NCBI GenBank assembly: GCA_016928525.1 | Contig: JAFGKO010000218.1 | Coordinates: 1 to 39,923, forward strand | Length of the DNA stretch: 39,923 nucleotides | DNA from: Anaerolineales bacterium | GTDB lineage: Bacteria > Chloroflexota > Anaerolineae > Anaerolineales > Villigracilaceae | Direction of reading: 5' to 3' | In this document: one piece after another, positions 16,237 to 23,964 of the stretch | Layout: every line of letters begins with the position of its first letter | Position numbering within the stretch: the stretch's first letter is position 1 | Program-made: the position numbers and the translations under genes | Notes under the pieces: generated by a model | The model's database searches: none | Told to the model about the DNA's origin: nothing | What the model saw: the letters and a program-made list of their open reading frames with translations, nothing else

Positions 16237-17604
16237 ATGGAAATAAAAGTATCTGAACGAGGACAGGCGCTTGTCATGATTGTGCTGGCGATCATTGGCT
16301 TGATGGGGATTACCGGGCTGACTATAGATGGCGGTGCTGCCTACATGGACCGTCGCCACGCTCAAAATTCGGCGGATGCTGCTGTCATGGCCAGCGCCCT
16401 GGCGAAAATTCGCGGACAAAACATTTACAATGCTGCGCTCAACCGCGCTGCCGACAATGGTTATGATAATGATGGCGTACAAAACAGTGTTATTGTCAAC
16501 AGCCCGCCTGCAACAGGCTGTAAAAGCAACGCTGGCCCCTATGTGGGTAACAACGAATATATCCAGGTCATTATCAAGTCGAACGTTGATGCTACCTTCG
16601 GGCAAATCATCGGGGTTGAGCAATTAAACAATTGCGTAGAGGCCATTGCCCGTGCCAAGCCGGGAACGACCGACGCTTTATTTGGTGGGGCGGGCATTGT
16701 CACCTTGAAGCCAGATGGTGACAAAACCTTTTTTGTCAACGGGAATGCTACTCTAGTGGTCAAGAAAAGCGGCGCATTTGTTAACTCAGACGCTAATTGT
16801 GCGATGTATGTAAATGGCAATATCGACATGAAGGTTGATACTGCCTATCAAGTTGTAGGCACCTTCTGCAAGAACGGGAATGTTTCCGTCATTGGCCCGG
16901 TCCAAAAGGCGGCGCAAATGCCTTACCCGCCTACCGTCGACATCCCTGCCCCGTCTATTAATTGCACTGAAACTGGATACAAAGATGGAAATACCTACTA
17001 TCCCGGTACGTGGGACAGTAAGTTGCTCTTCAACGGCAACGGGGACGTAACCATGATGCCTGGCAACTATTGCTTGAATGATGGCGCCTTATTCAATGGC
17101 AACGTCGATATAACCGCCAGCGGCATAAGCGTCCGTCTGGATGGCGGCGAATTCAAGATCAATGGTAACAGCACATTCACCTGCAATAACGCAGTTTTCT
17201 ATTCGAACGGTGGCTCCGGCTTCCACTTCAATGGGAACGGGGATAACAATTGTACGAATGTGATTTTTTACGCCGAGACTGGCGATGTTACCTGGAACGG
17301 TAATGTCTCTAATACTTTTACGGCGCCCACCAGCGGCCCCAACGCCGGTCTTTTGTTGTATATGCCGTATGGAAACACTGCCCCCTTGAAAATCAACGGA
17401 AATTCAGGAAACCATATCACGGGTACCATCCTGGCTGTTCAGTCCGATATCACGATCAATGGCAATAGCGGAACAGAAGTCATGGATAGCCAGGTCATCG
17501 GGTACACCATTAAATTAAATGGTAACGGCAAGACGTTCATAGATTACGACGATTCGGAAAATCTTGCACAACCTCAATCGCCAACCATAGAACTAAGCGA
17601 GTGA
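16237..17604 (+). CDS. Tad-like (TadG N-terminal) surface protein with NGN-ladder repeats
   Basis: 455 aa from ATG 16237 with AGGAG 7 nt upstream. Residues about 1-55 match the putative Flp pilus-assembly TadE/G-like N-terminus: ERGQALVMIVLA, a single TM helix, then GGAAYMDRRHAQNSADAA. The rest is unusual: about a dozen Asn-Gly-Asn motifs at irregular 15-40 residue spacing, often in the form [IFV]-NGN-[SGAV]. Such spacing fits a beta-helix or solenoid with an Asn ladder. A few Cys residues could form disulphides. It is predicted to be anchored by the N-terminal helix and exposed outside. No other Tad gene is present here. Confidence 0.82.
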   Translation: MEIKVSERGQALVMIVLAIIGLMGITGLTIDGGAAYMDRRHAQNSADAAVMASALAKIRGQNIYNAALNRAADNGYDNDGVQNSVIVNSPPATGCKSNAGPYVGNNEYIQVIIKSNVDATFGQIIGVEQLNNCVEAIARAKPGTTDALFGGAGIVTLKPDGDKTFFVNGNATLVVKKSGAFVNSDANCAMYVNGNIDMKVDTAYQVVGTFCKNGNVSVIGPVQKAAQMPYPPTVDIPAPSINCTETGYKDGNTYYPGTWDSKLLFNGNGDVTMMPGNYCLNDGALFNGNVDITASGISVRLDGGEFKINGNSTFTCNNAVFYSNGGSGFHFNGNGDNNCTNVIFYAETGDVTWNGNVSNTFTAPTSGPNAGLLLYMPYGNTAPLKINGNSGNHITGTILAVQSDITINGNSGTEVMDSQVIGYTIKLNGNGKTFIDYDDSENLAQPQSPTIELSE

Positions 17605-17909
17605 GCGTCAAAACCATGTAATTACACAAATCGGGCCTGTTAATCGACTCTCCCAAGGTTATTGCTTTCCTGGCAAGATAGCCAATTGGACACAAGCTCA
17701 CTCCCCGAATTCTATCGGGGAGTGATTGCTTGATTCTAGAAAAATGAAAACCAGGCGTTGAATCGAAGGGAGATTTGCTATACACTATGTGTGAAGCATT
17801 TCACTGGAGAAATATGTGGGCCAACGGCTCACAATCACGCAGCAAGAAGTCATATCGATTGGCTTCTGTGAACCTGTAAAACCGTCTCATAAAGCAAAGG
17901 AAAAAATTC
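17605..17909 (+). other. Intergenic region after the Tad-like gene
   Basis: No coding frame is supported here. It contains the hairpin at 17698-17725 and an extended -10-like TGCTATACA at 17777-17784 with TTGAAT 15 nt upstream, a weak promoter candidate for the small membrane protein gene. Confidence 0.5.
17698..17725. terminator. Hairpin terminator candidate
   Basis: Perfect 11-bp stem (17698-17708 with 17715-17725) and a 6-nt loop, GC-rich. Only a loose T-rich stretch follows on the + strand. Confidence 0.65.
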
Positions 17910-18239
17910 ATGTTCGATAAACTCGAAGATTTCATGAACGGGCTGACTGATATGGATTGGGGCTGGTGGCCGGTCCTGTTTTTGCGTCCCCAAAAGGACC
18001 AAGAAATGGATAACCGGATGCTGCTCAAGCTGACCCTTGTCTTTGGCTCGCTGGTTGGCGTGCTCTTCTTGTTGGTGCTCCTGCTTGGGGCGACCGGGCC
18101 GCTCACTTTAGGCAACATCATCATATTCATCGTCTTTTGCCTGCTGTTCGGGTGGATCCTGTTCTTTGTCATCTACAAGGCGACTTTTGCTTATTTCTGG
18201 AATCGCCGCGCCCGGCGACTCCGCCATCCACAAGAATAA
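17910..18239 (+). CDS. Small two-TM membrane protein of unknown function
   Basis: 109 aa. The N-terminus is soluble with a Trp-rich patch (MDWGWWPVLF). It is followed by two hydrophobic helices at about 43-62 and 70-90, and a strongly basic C-terminus (RRARRLRH) that predicts a cytoplasmic tail. AAAGGA lies upstream of the ATG. I do not recognise a family. It is followed within a few nt by a broken small ORF and another membrane protein, possibly one unit. Confidence 0.7.
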   Translation: MFDKLEDFMNGLTDMDWGWWPVLFLRPQKDQEMDNRMLLKLTLVFGSLVGVLFLLVLLLGATGPLTLGNIIIFIVFCLLFGWILFFVIYKATFAYFWNRRARRLRHPQE

Positions 18240-18242
18240 GAC

Positions 18243-18442
18243 ATGCGCGTGAATATTTATAAATTACGCCGCCGAGCGCAGGACTGGGTGATAGATGAGA
18301 AACATCCCGCTTCGATGGATTTGTGACCTATCTGGCCTGGACGCGGGAGGCGCTCGAACTGATCGTCAGCGACACGCTGCGCGGTTCGACCCTGGGAGGC
18401 AGGATCGCCGACGACGAGACAGGCGCAGTCGAGTCTTCATAA
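18243..18442 (+). pseudogene. Small ORF interrupted by a frameshift
   Basis: A frame opens at ATG 18243 (MRVNIYKLRRRAQDWVIDE...) and stops at 18326. A second frame is coding-like from about 18311 (FDGFVTYLAWTREALEL) to TAA at 18440-18442. Joined, they give one protein of about 66 aa, and the total length of 200 nt is one base short of a whole number of codons. The simplest explanation is a one-base deletion or an assembly error; programmed frameshifting is less likely because no slippery run is evident. The family is unknown. Confidence 0.55.
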
Positions 18443-18463
18443 TCCGGAGAGGATCGAGCAGCC

Positions 18464-19006
18464 ATGCTATTGACGAGAGTACAAGATCTCATTCAAATTA
18501 TTCTTGCTATTTGCCTGTTACTTCTGCCTGCCGTCCTGATGGCAGCGTTGTTGCGACTTCCGCCGATTTATCGACTCACATTACGAGATCGAATCATGCG
18601 AGCAGGGATCGTCCTGGGGAACGGGCTATTGTGTTTTGGGGTTACCTACGGCATGCTTGTTTGGTTGGCAGCAGCCGCTATTTACAGTATCGCTAAGTTC
18701 TATTTCGATTCGGTCTTTGGTTTAATGCCGGGAATCACGCGCGCGAGCGTGGACCAGTTCAAATGGGGCATCATCACCGAATTGTGGCTTCGGGGGATCG
18801 TCCCTGCTGGAGGTGGCCAAAGATGTTTAAGCGGGAGCATGACCAGTTGTCAACTCGCTGATATGGCGAGTAAGATCAGTTCGCCTGAAAGTTTCTCGTT
18901 CATCCTGCTCGGACCGGCGCTTTTTTCCACACTTGTCAATCTATTTCTGGGTTGGCGCTTCACCCGCTCACCCGCGAGTCAAGGGCAGGTTGATCACAGC
19001 GTGTAG
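18464..19006 (+). CDS. Membrane protein of unknown function
   Basis: 180 aa with three hydrophobic segments (about 8-30, 46-75 and 145-168) and a soluble middle part holding two Cys residues (QRCLSGSMTSC) that may pair outside the cell. GGAGAGG lies about 12 nt upstream of the ATG. No recognisable motif. It is the last gene before the first copy of the intergenic promoter repeat. Confidence 0.65.
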   Translation: MLLTRVQDLIQIILAICLLLLPAVLMAALLRLPPIYRLTLRDRIMRAGIVLGNGLLCFGVTYGMLVWLAAAAIYSIAKFYFDSVFGLMPGITRASVDQFKWGIITELWLRGIVPAGGGQRCLSGSMTSCQLADMASKISSPESFSFILLGPALFSTLVNLFLGWRFTRSPASQGQVDHSV

Positions 19007-19423
19007 AAAACTTTCCAGGTACCGGATTCCGGCTGGATGTTTGGCCGCCCGGGTCGCTTGTTTCCCAAAGATGTCTTGAATTGATTTGCAAAAACATCAG
19101 GAAGTTTTCAAACAAAGACAACCACACAGCGGTGACTGTCTTTTTCTGGGGGGAGAGGTTGCTTTTCGTGACAAATAGCTGTTGATTTTGGGGTGGGAAA
19201 ATTGATTGACCCAGCAGCGTGATTTTGTGCAATAATATTAAGTAGTTTTACGTCTGTCCCGCCGCTGTCGTTGAGCCAAAGCGTTAAACAACGAAAATAT
19301 CCCCCAGCATCAAAAGCTTGGATAACAATGGTGGAGACGCGAAAAAATATGGCCAGGCCTGTAACACCATTTGAGAGCCTGTATGGAACTTAGACCAGGC
19401 TCGTATTCAAGAAGGAAAACATA
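19007..19423 (+). other. Intergenic region carrying repeat copy E1 and a long leader
   Basis: 417 nt without a supported gene. E1 lies at 19148-19240. The about 180 nt that follow would be an untranslated leader of the Q/K/E/R repeat gene and contain a GTTAAAC core, but no attC-like pairing was found. Confidence 0.5.
19148..19240 (+). repeat. Promoter-bearing intergenic repeat E1 (long form)
   Basis: Shares with E3 and E4 the order: G-rich start, GTGACAAA-AGCTGTTG, GGGTGGGAAAATTGATTGA, about 10 variable bases, TGATTTTGTGCAATAATA. TTGACC (19206-19211) with CAATAA or AATAAT 18-19 nt later is a plausible promoter. Next gene: the repeat protein at 19424. Confidence 0.8.
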
Positions 19424-19846
19424 ATGAAACGGAAACAACAAGAGGCAAGGCAAGAAGTGGAGCAAAAACAGGAACGGAAACGAAAACTGCGGCAACAGGA
19501 ACAGCTGCAAGTGGATCAGCAACAGGAACAGAAACAAAAACCGCAACAAGAAGGACAGCGACTGGTGGAGCAAAAACAGGAACAGAAACGGAAACTGCGG
19601 CAACAGGAGCAACTGCGGGTGGATCAGCAACAGGAACAGAAACAAAAACCGCAACAAGAAGAACAGCGCCTGGTGGAGCAAAAACAGGAACAGAAACGAA
19701 AACTACGGCAACAGGAGCAGCTACAAGTGGAGCAAAAACAGGAACAGAAACGGAAACTGCGGCAAGAGGAGCAAAAGCAACAGGAGCAGCAACAGGAACA
19801 GAAACGAAAACTGCGACAACAAGAGCAGCAACAGAAGAAACAGTAG
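19424..19846 (+). CDS. Low-complexity Gln/Lys/Glu/Arg repeat protein
   Basis: 140 aa made almost only of Q, K, E, R, L and V. AAGGA precedes ATG 19424 by about 8 nt. A 36-residue (108-bp) unit beginning VEQKQE-KRKLRQQEQ is repeated about three times, the last copies rearranged. It predicts a long, highly charged coiled coil or a disordered RNA/DNA-binding rod. The underlying DNA is a purine-rich minisatellite, and the frame one base earlier is also open (19375-19953), giving a Thr/Ala/Gly-rich polypeptide without a standard start. Either the Q/K protein or the DNA repeat itself may be what matters. Confidence 0.5.
   Translation: MKRKQQEARQEVEQKQERKRKLRQQEQLQVDQQQEQKQKPQQEGQRLVEQKQEQKRKLRQQEQLRVDQQQEQKQKPQQEEQRLVEQKQEQKRKLRQQEQLQVEQKQEQKRKLRQEEQKQQEQQQEQKRKLRQQEQQQKKQ
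19455..19835 (+). repeat. 108-bp purine-rich minisatellite
   Basis: About three near-perfect 108-bp units plus partial copies, all inside the Q/K/E/R gene. Each unit contains two related AGGAACAGAAACG-like cores. Confidence 0.75.
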
Positions 19847-20209
19847 AAGTTGTAGCCAGTTTCGCAGGCAGGACTGGCGCAGGTGAGCGTCATCGTCCCC
19901 TTTTGGGAGGTCGAAGGGCAGGTTGTGCGCTTCGTGGGGGGGAGAGCGGTTAAGCGTTTGCACAGTGATTCAAGGAAGTGTAGCTGGCAGTCAATTTTTC
20001 CAGTGTTCCTTTCCGCAGGCGAGAAGCGGCATTCTTGATAAAGTAAGGGTACACATATACAATAAAGCTGCAGCGCAAGTGGTACACTTGTGCCGCAACC
20101 ATTCAAAATTGTAGGGCTATCTTGAATATTGCCCTTTGAAATGCGGCAAATGATCCTACACCTTTTGATTGTTGCGGTACTGGATGAAACCGTAAAAGGA
20201 AAAGATGCG
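19847..20209 (+). other. Intergenic region before the 209-aa gene
   Basis: 363 nt. No supported gene. A hairpin with a 9-bp stem occurs near 20073-20094. The alternative frame of the minisatellite runs to 19953. Confidence 0.45.
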
Positions 20210-20839
20210 ATGGACCTGTACCCAAGAAATTCCAACAAACCCGAGAGCGGTGAAGAGGTCGGCCAGGCCTTGATCCGGCTGATCGAAGAGAACATGGAGA
20301 TCGAACGCTGGAATTTCCACCTGTCCTATACGAAGCTCGCCCGGCCCAGGAACATAAAGATCATCTACGATTCGGACTGGTGCCGGGTGAAGTTCATGTT
20401 CGCGCGCGCTCATTATCCCGATACGGACGAAATCTCGATTGAGTATGGACGCCTGCACGCTCCCAATGAAGAGGCCTTTATGCTGTGGAACGGCGAAGGC
20501 TGCCGCTGCTGGCACAGCGTGCTCGATCCGCTGCGCTTCCTGGACCGCCTGACGCCGGCCCAGGCCTACAAACAGGCCATCATGGACAACCGCTTGCCGC
20601 CAGCCTTACGCGATTTTAGGAGCTCGAATTATTGGAAGAAACTCCAGGGTGAATATGCTCCCAAAGCGACCATCGTGACGCACTCGATCCTGTGGGAACA
20701 CTATCAAGGCAAGCTGTTCGAGCTTTTCGACCTGCGCCGTCCTGAGCTGTGGGAGGAGTACAGGGACTTTCTCAAGGAGTATTACGCCTTACTTGGCTTG
20801 AAATCCGACTACGGGGTGCCATTCGATTATGTTTGTTGA
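20210..20839 (+). CDS. Protein of unknown function, duplicated at its 3' end
   Basis: 209 aa from ATG 20210 with AAAGGA 9 nt upstream; a longer frame from 20129 lacks a ribosome site. Soluble, rich in aromatic residues, with conserved-looking LWNGEGCRCWHSV and a C-terminal WEEYRDFLKEYYALLGLKS...FDYVC. It has no recognisable domain. The last 90 coding nt plus about 20 nt downstream recur at 22007-22117, after the TIR gene, with mostly synonymous differences. This implies a paralogous gene once stood there. Possible immunity or effector role only by its company. Confidence 0.7.
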   Translation: MDLYPRNSNKPESGEEVGQALIRLIEENMEIERWNFHLSYTKLARPRNIKIIYDSDWCRVKFMFARAHYPDTDEISIEYGRLHAPNEEAFMLWNGEGCRCWHSVLDPLRFLDRLTPAQAYKQAIMDNRLPPALRDFRSSNYWKKLQGEYAPKATIVTHSILWEHYQGKLFELFDLRRPELWEEYRDFLKEYYALLGLKSDYGVPFDYVC

Positions 20840-20860
20840 TTGGCCTGTACTTCTACAGGG
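20750..20860 (+). repeat. Direct repeat flanking the TIR gene, left copy
   Basis: 111 bp forming the 3' end of the 209-aa gene and its trailer. About 12-15 mismatches separate it from the right copy at 22007-22117. Confidence 0.9.
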
Positions 20861-20880
20861 CAAGAAAGACGGAGGCTGAT

Positions 20881-21984
20881 ATGGGGTATTTGTTCATTAG
20901 CTATTCCCGCAAAGATAGGAAAGAAGTAGATCGGCTGGTAATGAGTTTGAAAAAAGCTGGCTATGATATTTGGTTAGATAGAGCAGATATTCGCGGTGGG
21001 GATGAGTGGCGGGCTCAAATTGTGAACGCCATATCTGGAGCGGATGCTTTCATCATTGTCCTTTCGCCGAACTCGTTTTTGTCTGCTAACGTTAGAAAAG
21101 AGCTATCCTTAGCGGAGGGTGCAAAGGTAAAAATCTTGCCCATCACCCTAAAACAAGCAGATATTCCCCCTGAAATGCATTATCAACTGGTTGGATTACA
21201 ACGTATCGATTTTTCTAAGAGGTTTGACGATGGTTTTTTCGAGTTGCTAGAATCTCTAACGGGTGACAGTGTAAGTGGTACCAAAACCATAAGTAAACCA
21301 ACAAGCAATGAATTCTCACAGATGGTATTTAAGAAAATTAAATCATATAAATGGATCTTTCTTGGAGCAGCCCTTATTATTGCCTTAGCAATTGTTGGAG
21401 CGTTGTCTGGAGAACGTTTCATCGCTGGCAACGCTGATGCGAATTCTACGGACATCAATAACTATCGCATTATGTTTCCAAGAGGTAATAAGGTAGTAAT
21501 TTTGTGGGAAGGTATGCCTGAAACCGATTTAGTTGAAAGATACTTGAGAGAACAAGGTATCTCCCTAGGCGCGGTTGACCAGGGGACAAAGAGAGCTTTC
21601 GGAGCACTCGCACAGCGTAATTCGGAAGATATAAAATACACGCTATGGATTTCCGAAAGCGGTGAATTGTTACCTGGTTATTCTTACGTGGTAGTAGATC
21701 CTGGACTAGCGCCTGATGCCAAATATGGTGAATTTCAACTTTTTCAAGGAGATGAAGAATTTTCAATATTTTTTCATGCAACTCAAGACGGAGAACCACA
21801 AGGACCCGTAATCCCTGTTGAAGAGCTTGGCGTAGATTGGGATGAAGTTCGAGAAGGTCTTTCGATGGCATTGGAAGAGTTATATGTAGGAAAGAAATAT
21901 GTGGAATTTGGCGATTTAGGTATTCTTACTGAACAAGACGGAAGTTGGAGATATCAACTCCCATACAAACTGTATGATCGATAA
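20881..21984 (+). CDS. TIR-domain membrane protein
   Basis: 367 aa from ATG 20881 with GGAGG 5 nt upstream. Residues 1-135 form a TIR domain: FISYSRKDR, WLDRADIRGGDEW, FIIVLSPNS and the putative catalytic Glu74 in VRKELSLAEG. A single TM helix spans about 158-177. Residues about 185-367 are a soluble domain of unknown fold on the other side of the membrane. Bacterial TIR domains with this Glu often hydrolyse NAD during phage defence. A membrane-anchored TIR with a sensor ectodomain is less usual. The gene is AT-richer than its neighbours and lies between two copies of the neighbouring gene's 3' end. Confidence 0.88.
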   Translation: MGYLFISYSRKDRKEVDRLVMSLKKAGYDIWLDRADIRGGDEWRAQIVNAISGADAFIIVLSPNSFLSANVRKELSLAEGAKVKILPITLKQADIPPEMHYQLVGLQRIDFSKRFDDGFFELLESLTGDSVSGTKTISKPTSNEFSQMVFKKIKSYKWIFLGAALIIALAIVGALSGERFIAGNADANSTDINNYRIMFPRGNKVVILWEGMPETDLVERYLREQGISLGAVDQGTKRAFGALAQRNSEDIKYTLWISESGELLPGYSYVVVDPGLAPDAKYGEFQLFQGDEEFSIFFHATQDGEPQGPVIPVEELGVDWDEVREGLSMALEELYVGKKYVEFGDLGILTEQDGSWRYQLPYKLYDR

Positions 21985-22006
21985 ATATCGAATATATGGG
22001 AACTTC

Positions 22007-22117
22007 TGGGAGGATTACAGGGACTTTCTCAAGGAGTATTACGCTTTACTTGGCCTGAAATCTGACTACGGGGTGCCATTTGATTATGTATGTTGATTAC
22101 CCTGTGCTTTTACAAGG
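22007..22117 (+). pseudogene. Remnant 3' end of a paralogue of the 209-aa gene (right direct repeat)
   Basis: Codes in frame for WEDYRDFLKEYYALL...FDYVC and a stop, matching the end of the 209-aa protein with one amino-acid change (E to D) but several silent changes. It is therefore the tail of a paralogue that evolved under selection, not a fresh duplication. The 5' part is missing, replaced by the TIR gene. Repeat E2 starts immediately after it. Confidence 0.85.
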
Positions 22118-22118
22118 A

Positions 22119-22158
22119 GTAAATGGCTGTTGATTTTGGGGCGGGAAAATTGTATAGC
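22119..22158 (+). promoter_or_regulatory. Promoter-bearing intergenic repeat E2 (short form)
   Basis: TTGATT (22130-22135), 17-nt spacer, TATAGC (22153-22158). The spacer contains the shared GGGCGGGAAAATTG core. Next gene starts 24 nt after the -10 box. Confidence 0.8.
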
Positions 22159-22181
22159 AAATGCAAAAATTTACATTGGAT

Positions 22182-22610
22182 ATGAAAACCATGCAGTTTC
22201 AATCCCGGCTGGCTCGATACCACTTCGAGAAATACGTACTGGAAATCGCCATTGCGACTTTGGAACTAGGCGGCGTTGCTTCCAAGCTGGATACGTACCA
22301 GTTTTTGCCTCCGATGGATACCTGGAGCTTCCCGAAGTACCCCGGCAGGACCGCCATCCTGCCGCCGGAAGTCGATTTGGTAGACGAACTCAAAACCTTC
22401 ATCTCGGCGAATGAGCGGTTTTTGAAAGAGCCGGATTGCTGGCTTGGGACCTGGGTCAACCCGCGGACGCATCATTTTTACCTGGACATTACCACCAGTT
22501 GCGACGATCTGGATGAAGCCAGGAGAACCGCGCTTGAGCTCAGTGCACGTGCAGGCCGAAAGATCGTGGCGCTCTACAATTCCAAACGGAAGGAAACTGT
22601 CTATTTGTGA
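22182..22610 (+). CDS. Protein of unknown function (142 aa)
   Basis: ATG 22182 is preferred. The earlier in-frame ATG at 22161 lies only 2 nt after the -10 box of E2 and would be upstream of the expected transcription start. The protein is soluble, with an N-terminal helix-rich half and a C-terminal beta-rich half (THHFYLDITTSCDDLDEARRTAL...KIVALYNSKRKETVYL). That tail resembles small immunity-type proteins, but I cannot name a family. E3 follows its stop closely. Confidence 0.65.
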   Translation: MKTMQFQSRLARYHFEKYVLEIAIATLELGGVASKLDTYQFLPPMDTWSFPKYPGRTAILPPEVDLVDELKTFISANERFLKEPDCWLGTWVNPRTHHFYLDITTSCDDLDEARRTALELSARAGRKIVALYNSKRKETVYL

Positions 22611-22625
22611 TAGGCGCACCTATAA

Positions 22626-22716
22626 GGGGAGTGGTCGTATTTAGGTGACAAAAGCTGTTGTATTTTAGGGTGGGAAAATTGATTGAATAATAAGCTTGAT
22701 TTTGTGCAATAATATT
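22626..22716 (+). repeat. Promoter-bearing intergenic repeat E3 (long form)
   Basis: Nearly identical to E4 over the GTGACAAAAGCTGTTGTATTT and GGGTGGGAAAATTGATTGA blocks, and to E1 and E4 over TGATTTTGTGCAATAATA. TTGAAT then CAATAA 18 nt later is the likely promoter. Confidence 0.85.
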
Positions 22717-22785
22717 TATGTAGTTTACACATCCGCCCCGCCGGTACCCTTATAGGGTGCTACGTGACCGCAGACCGTTCGGCGG

Positions 22786-22803
22786 CCTCGCAGAAATGCG
22801 GGG
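22786..22803 (+). other. GNRA-capped hairpin in the leader of the 310-aa gene
   Basis: Stem 22786-22792 with 22797-22803 (7 pairs, one G-U) closed by a GAAA tetraloop. A smaller hairpin (ACCCT/AGGGT) lies near 22746-22758. Both fall in the untranslated leader after E3. Confidence 0.45.
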
Positions 22804-22855
22804 GTTATGATCTTGTCTGCCGAGATATAAAACCGTAAGACAGTTGAGGTGAGTC

Positions 22856-23788
22856 ATGGACTTCAAGACGCTGGGAAGACGAGACATCTTCGGTATTCTT
22901 CTGCCAGGCATGACACCTGTCCTCATCGGCGCATATGCACTTTATGCGGCACTGGCACCGTTTCAGCTACCAGTCGCAGATATCCTGAAACAGGAGTTCC
23001 TAGTGACTGTGCTCCTATTCGCTTCGGCTTATCTGGTTGGCAGCCTGTTAAGGTTGTTTGCGGCGGACAGAGTAGACGAACGATCAAGTAGATACCTTTT
23101 GAAGGCATGGCAAAAGGAGTACAGGGGGAGTATTGCAAAGGGTTATGAATCGGAGTTCAGGAAAAAGATGATGGAATTCCTGAGAGGCGATGACATGCCG
23201 GAAATTCCAGTAGGCTTCGATGATTGGCTTTGGTTGGCAGACAAATTCCCGTATGTCGCTTGGCAGAACAGGTTCTGGAGATCTCATGGTTTCCAGGAAG
23301 TTCTTGATTTCTTCCAGCAGAACCACAAGACCAAGATGTGGCCGCGGAGCCAAGCATCTCCAAAGAGCTTTTTTAACTACTGCAAGCTGGCCATCATTGA
23401 TGGCGGCGGAACACTCGCTGACGAAGTGAACACAGCCGAAGGTGCTACAAGGTTCTTTGCCGGAACTTTCACCGGTATGAGGCTGTCTATTTGGTTGTTG
23501 TTAGTCTCTTTTCTTGTTCAGTTGCTTGTGATTGTCGGACTAGCGCTTGCCCAGGGAGCAGATAGTAGTATCACTTTGGCGTTGGACTGGACAGTACAGA
23601 GCATCCATCTGGCACTGTCACTTGTGCTGATATTGGCTTTGTTATGGATGTGTCGCCAGATCATAGAGCGGTTTAGGACTATCCGACAAAAGGAAGCAGA
23701 AACCGTGTTTCATGCCTTCTATCTTTGTGCCACACGACCCTACAGGCAAGAAGAAGAAAAGTTGAAAGCCGCCTACCGATTAATGTAA
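22856..23788 (+). CDS. Four-TM membrane protein of unknown function
   Basis: 310 aa. GAGGTGA precedes ATG 22856. Two hydrophobic helices near the N-terminus (about 15-35 and 48-68), a long soluble middle domain (about 70-200, aromatic, basic), then two more helices (about 208-232 and 245-268) and a charged tail. The soluble middle part faces the cytoplasm if the basic flanks hold. No known motif. By layout it resembles membrane-integrity effectors of defence systems, which is inference only. Preceded by E3, followed by E4. Confidence 0.65.
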   Translation: MDFKTLGRRDIFGILLPGMTPVLIGAYALYAALAPFQLPVADILKQEFLVTVLLFASAYLVGSLLRLFAADRVDERSSRYLLKAWQKEYRGSIAKGYESEFRKKMMEFLRGDDMPEIPVGFDDWLWLADKFPYVAWQNRFWRSHGFQEVLDFFQQNHKTKMWPRSQASPKSFFNYCKLAIIDGGGTLADEVNTAEGATRFFAGTFTGMRLSIWLLLVSFLVQLLVIVGLALAQGADSSITLALDWTVQSIHLALSLVLILALLWMCRQIIERFRTIRQKEAETVFHAFYLCATRPYRQEEEKLKAAYRLM

Positions 23789-23830
23789 GTGTCCAGGGGC
23801 AGGCAGCCGGGTTTGTTCCTCGGGCTGCAG

Positions 23831-23918
23831 CGGGGACGGGTCGCATTTGGTGACAAAAGCTGTTGTATTTAGGGTGGGAAAATTGATTGAACCATCCGCG
23901 TGATTTTGTGCAATAATA
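23831..23918 (+). repeat. Promoter-bearing intergenic repeat E4 (long form)
   Basis: Matches E3 closely, including the G-rich start. TTGAAC and CAATAA are separated by 18 nt. The -10 region is followed within 50 nt by the SLATT gene. Confidence 0.85.
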
Positions 23919-23964
23919 ACAAATGGAGGGCAGAGGTGTCCATCTAGACAAGGAGATCAAAGAG

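Noticed and set aside
19310..20295. Long Leu/Phe/Ser-rich open frames on the minus strand opposite the minisatellite
   Set aside because: They arise from the purine-rich repeat read backwards, have no ribosome site, and have compositions typical of antisense shadows.
20750..22117. Target-site duplication of a transposon around the TIR gene
   Set aside because: The direct repeats are 111 bp, differ mainly at silent sites, and no transposase or inverted ends are seen. They fit the ends of two paralogous genes better.
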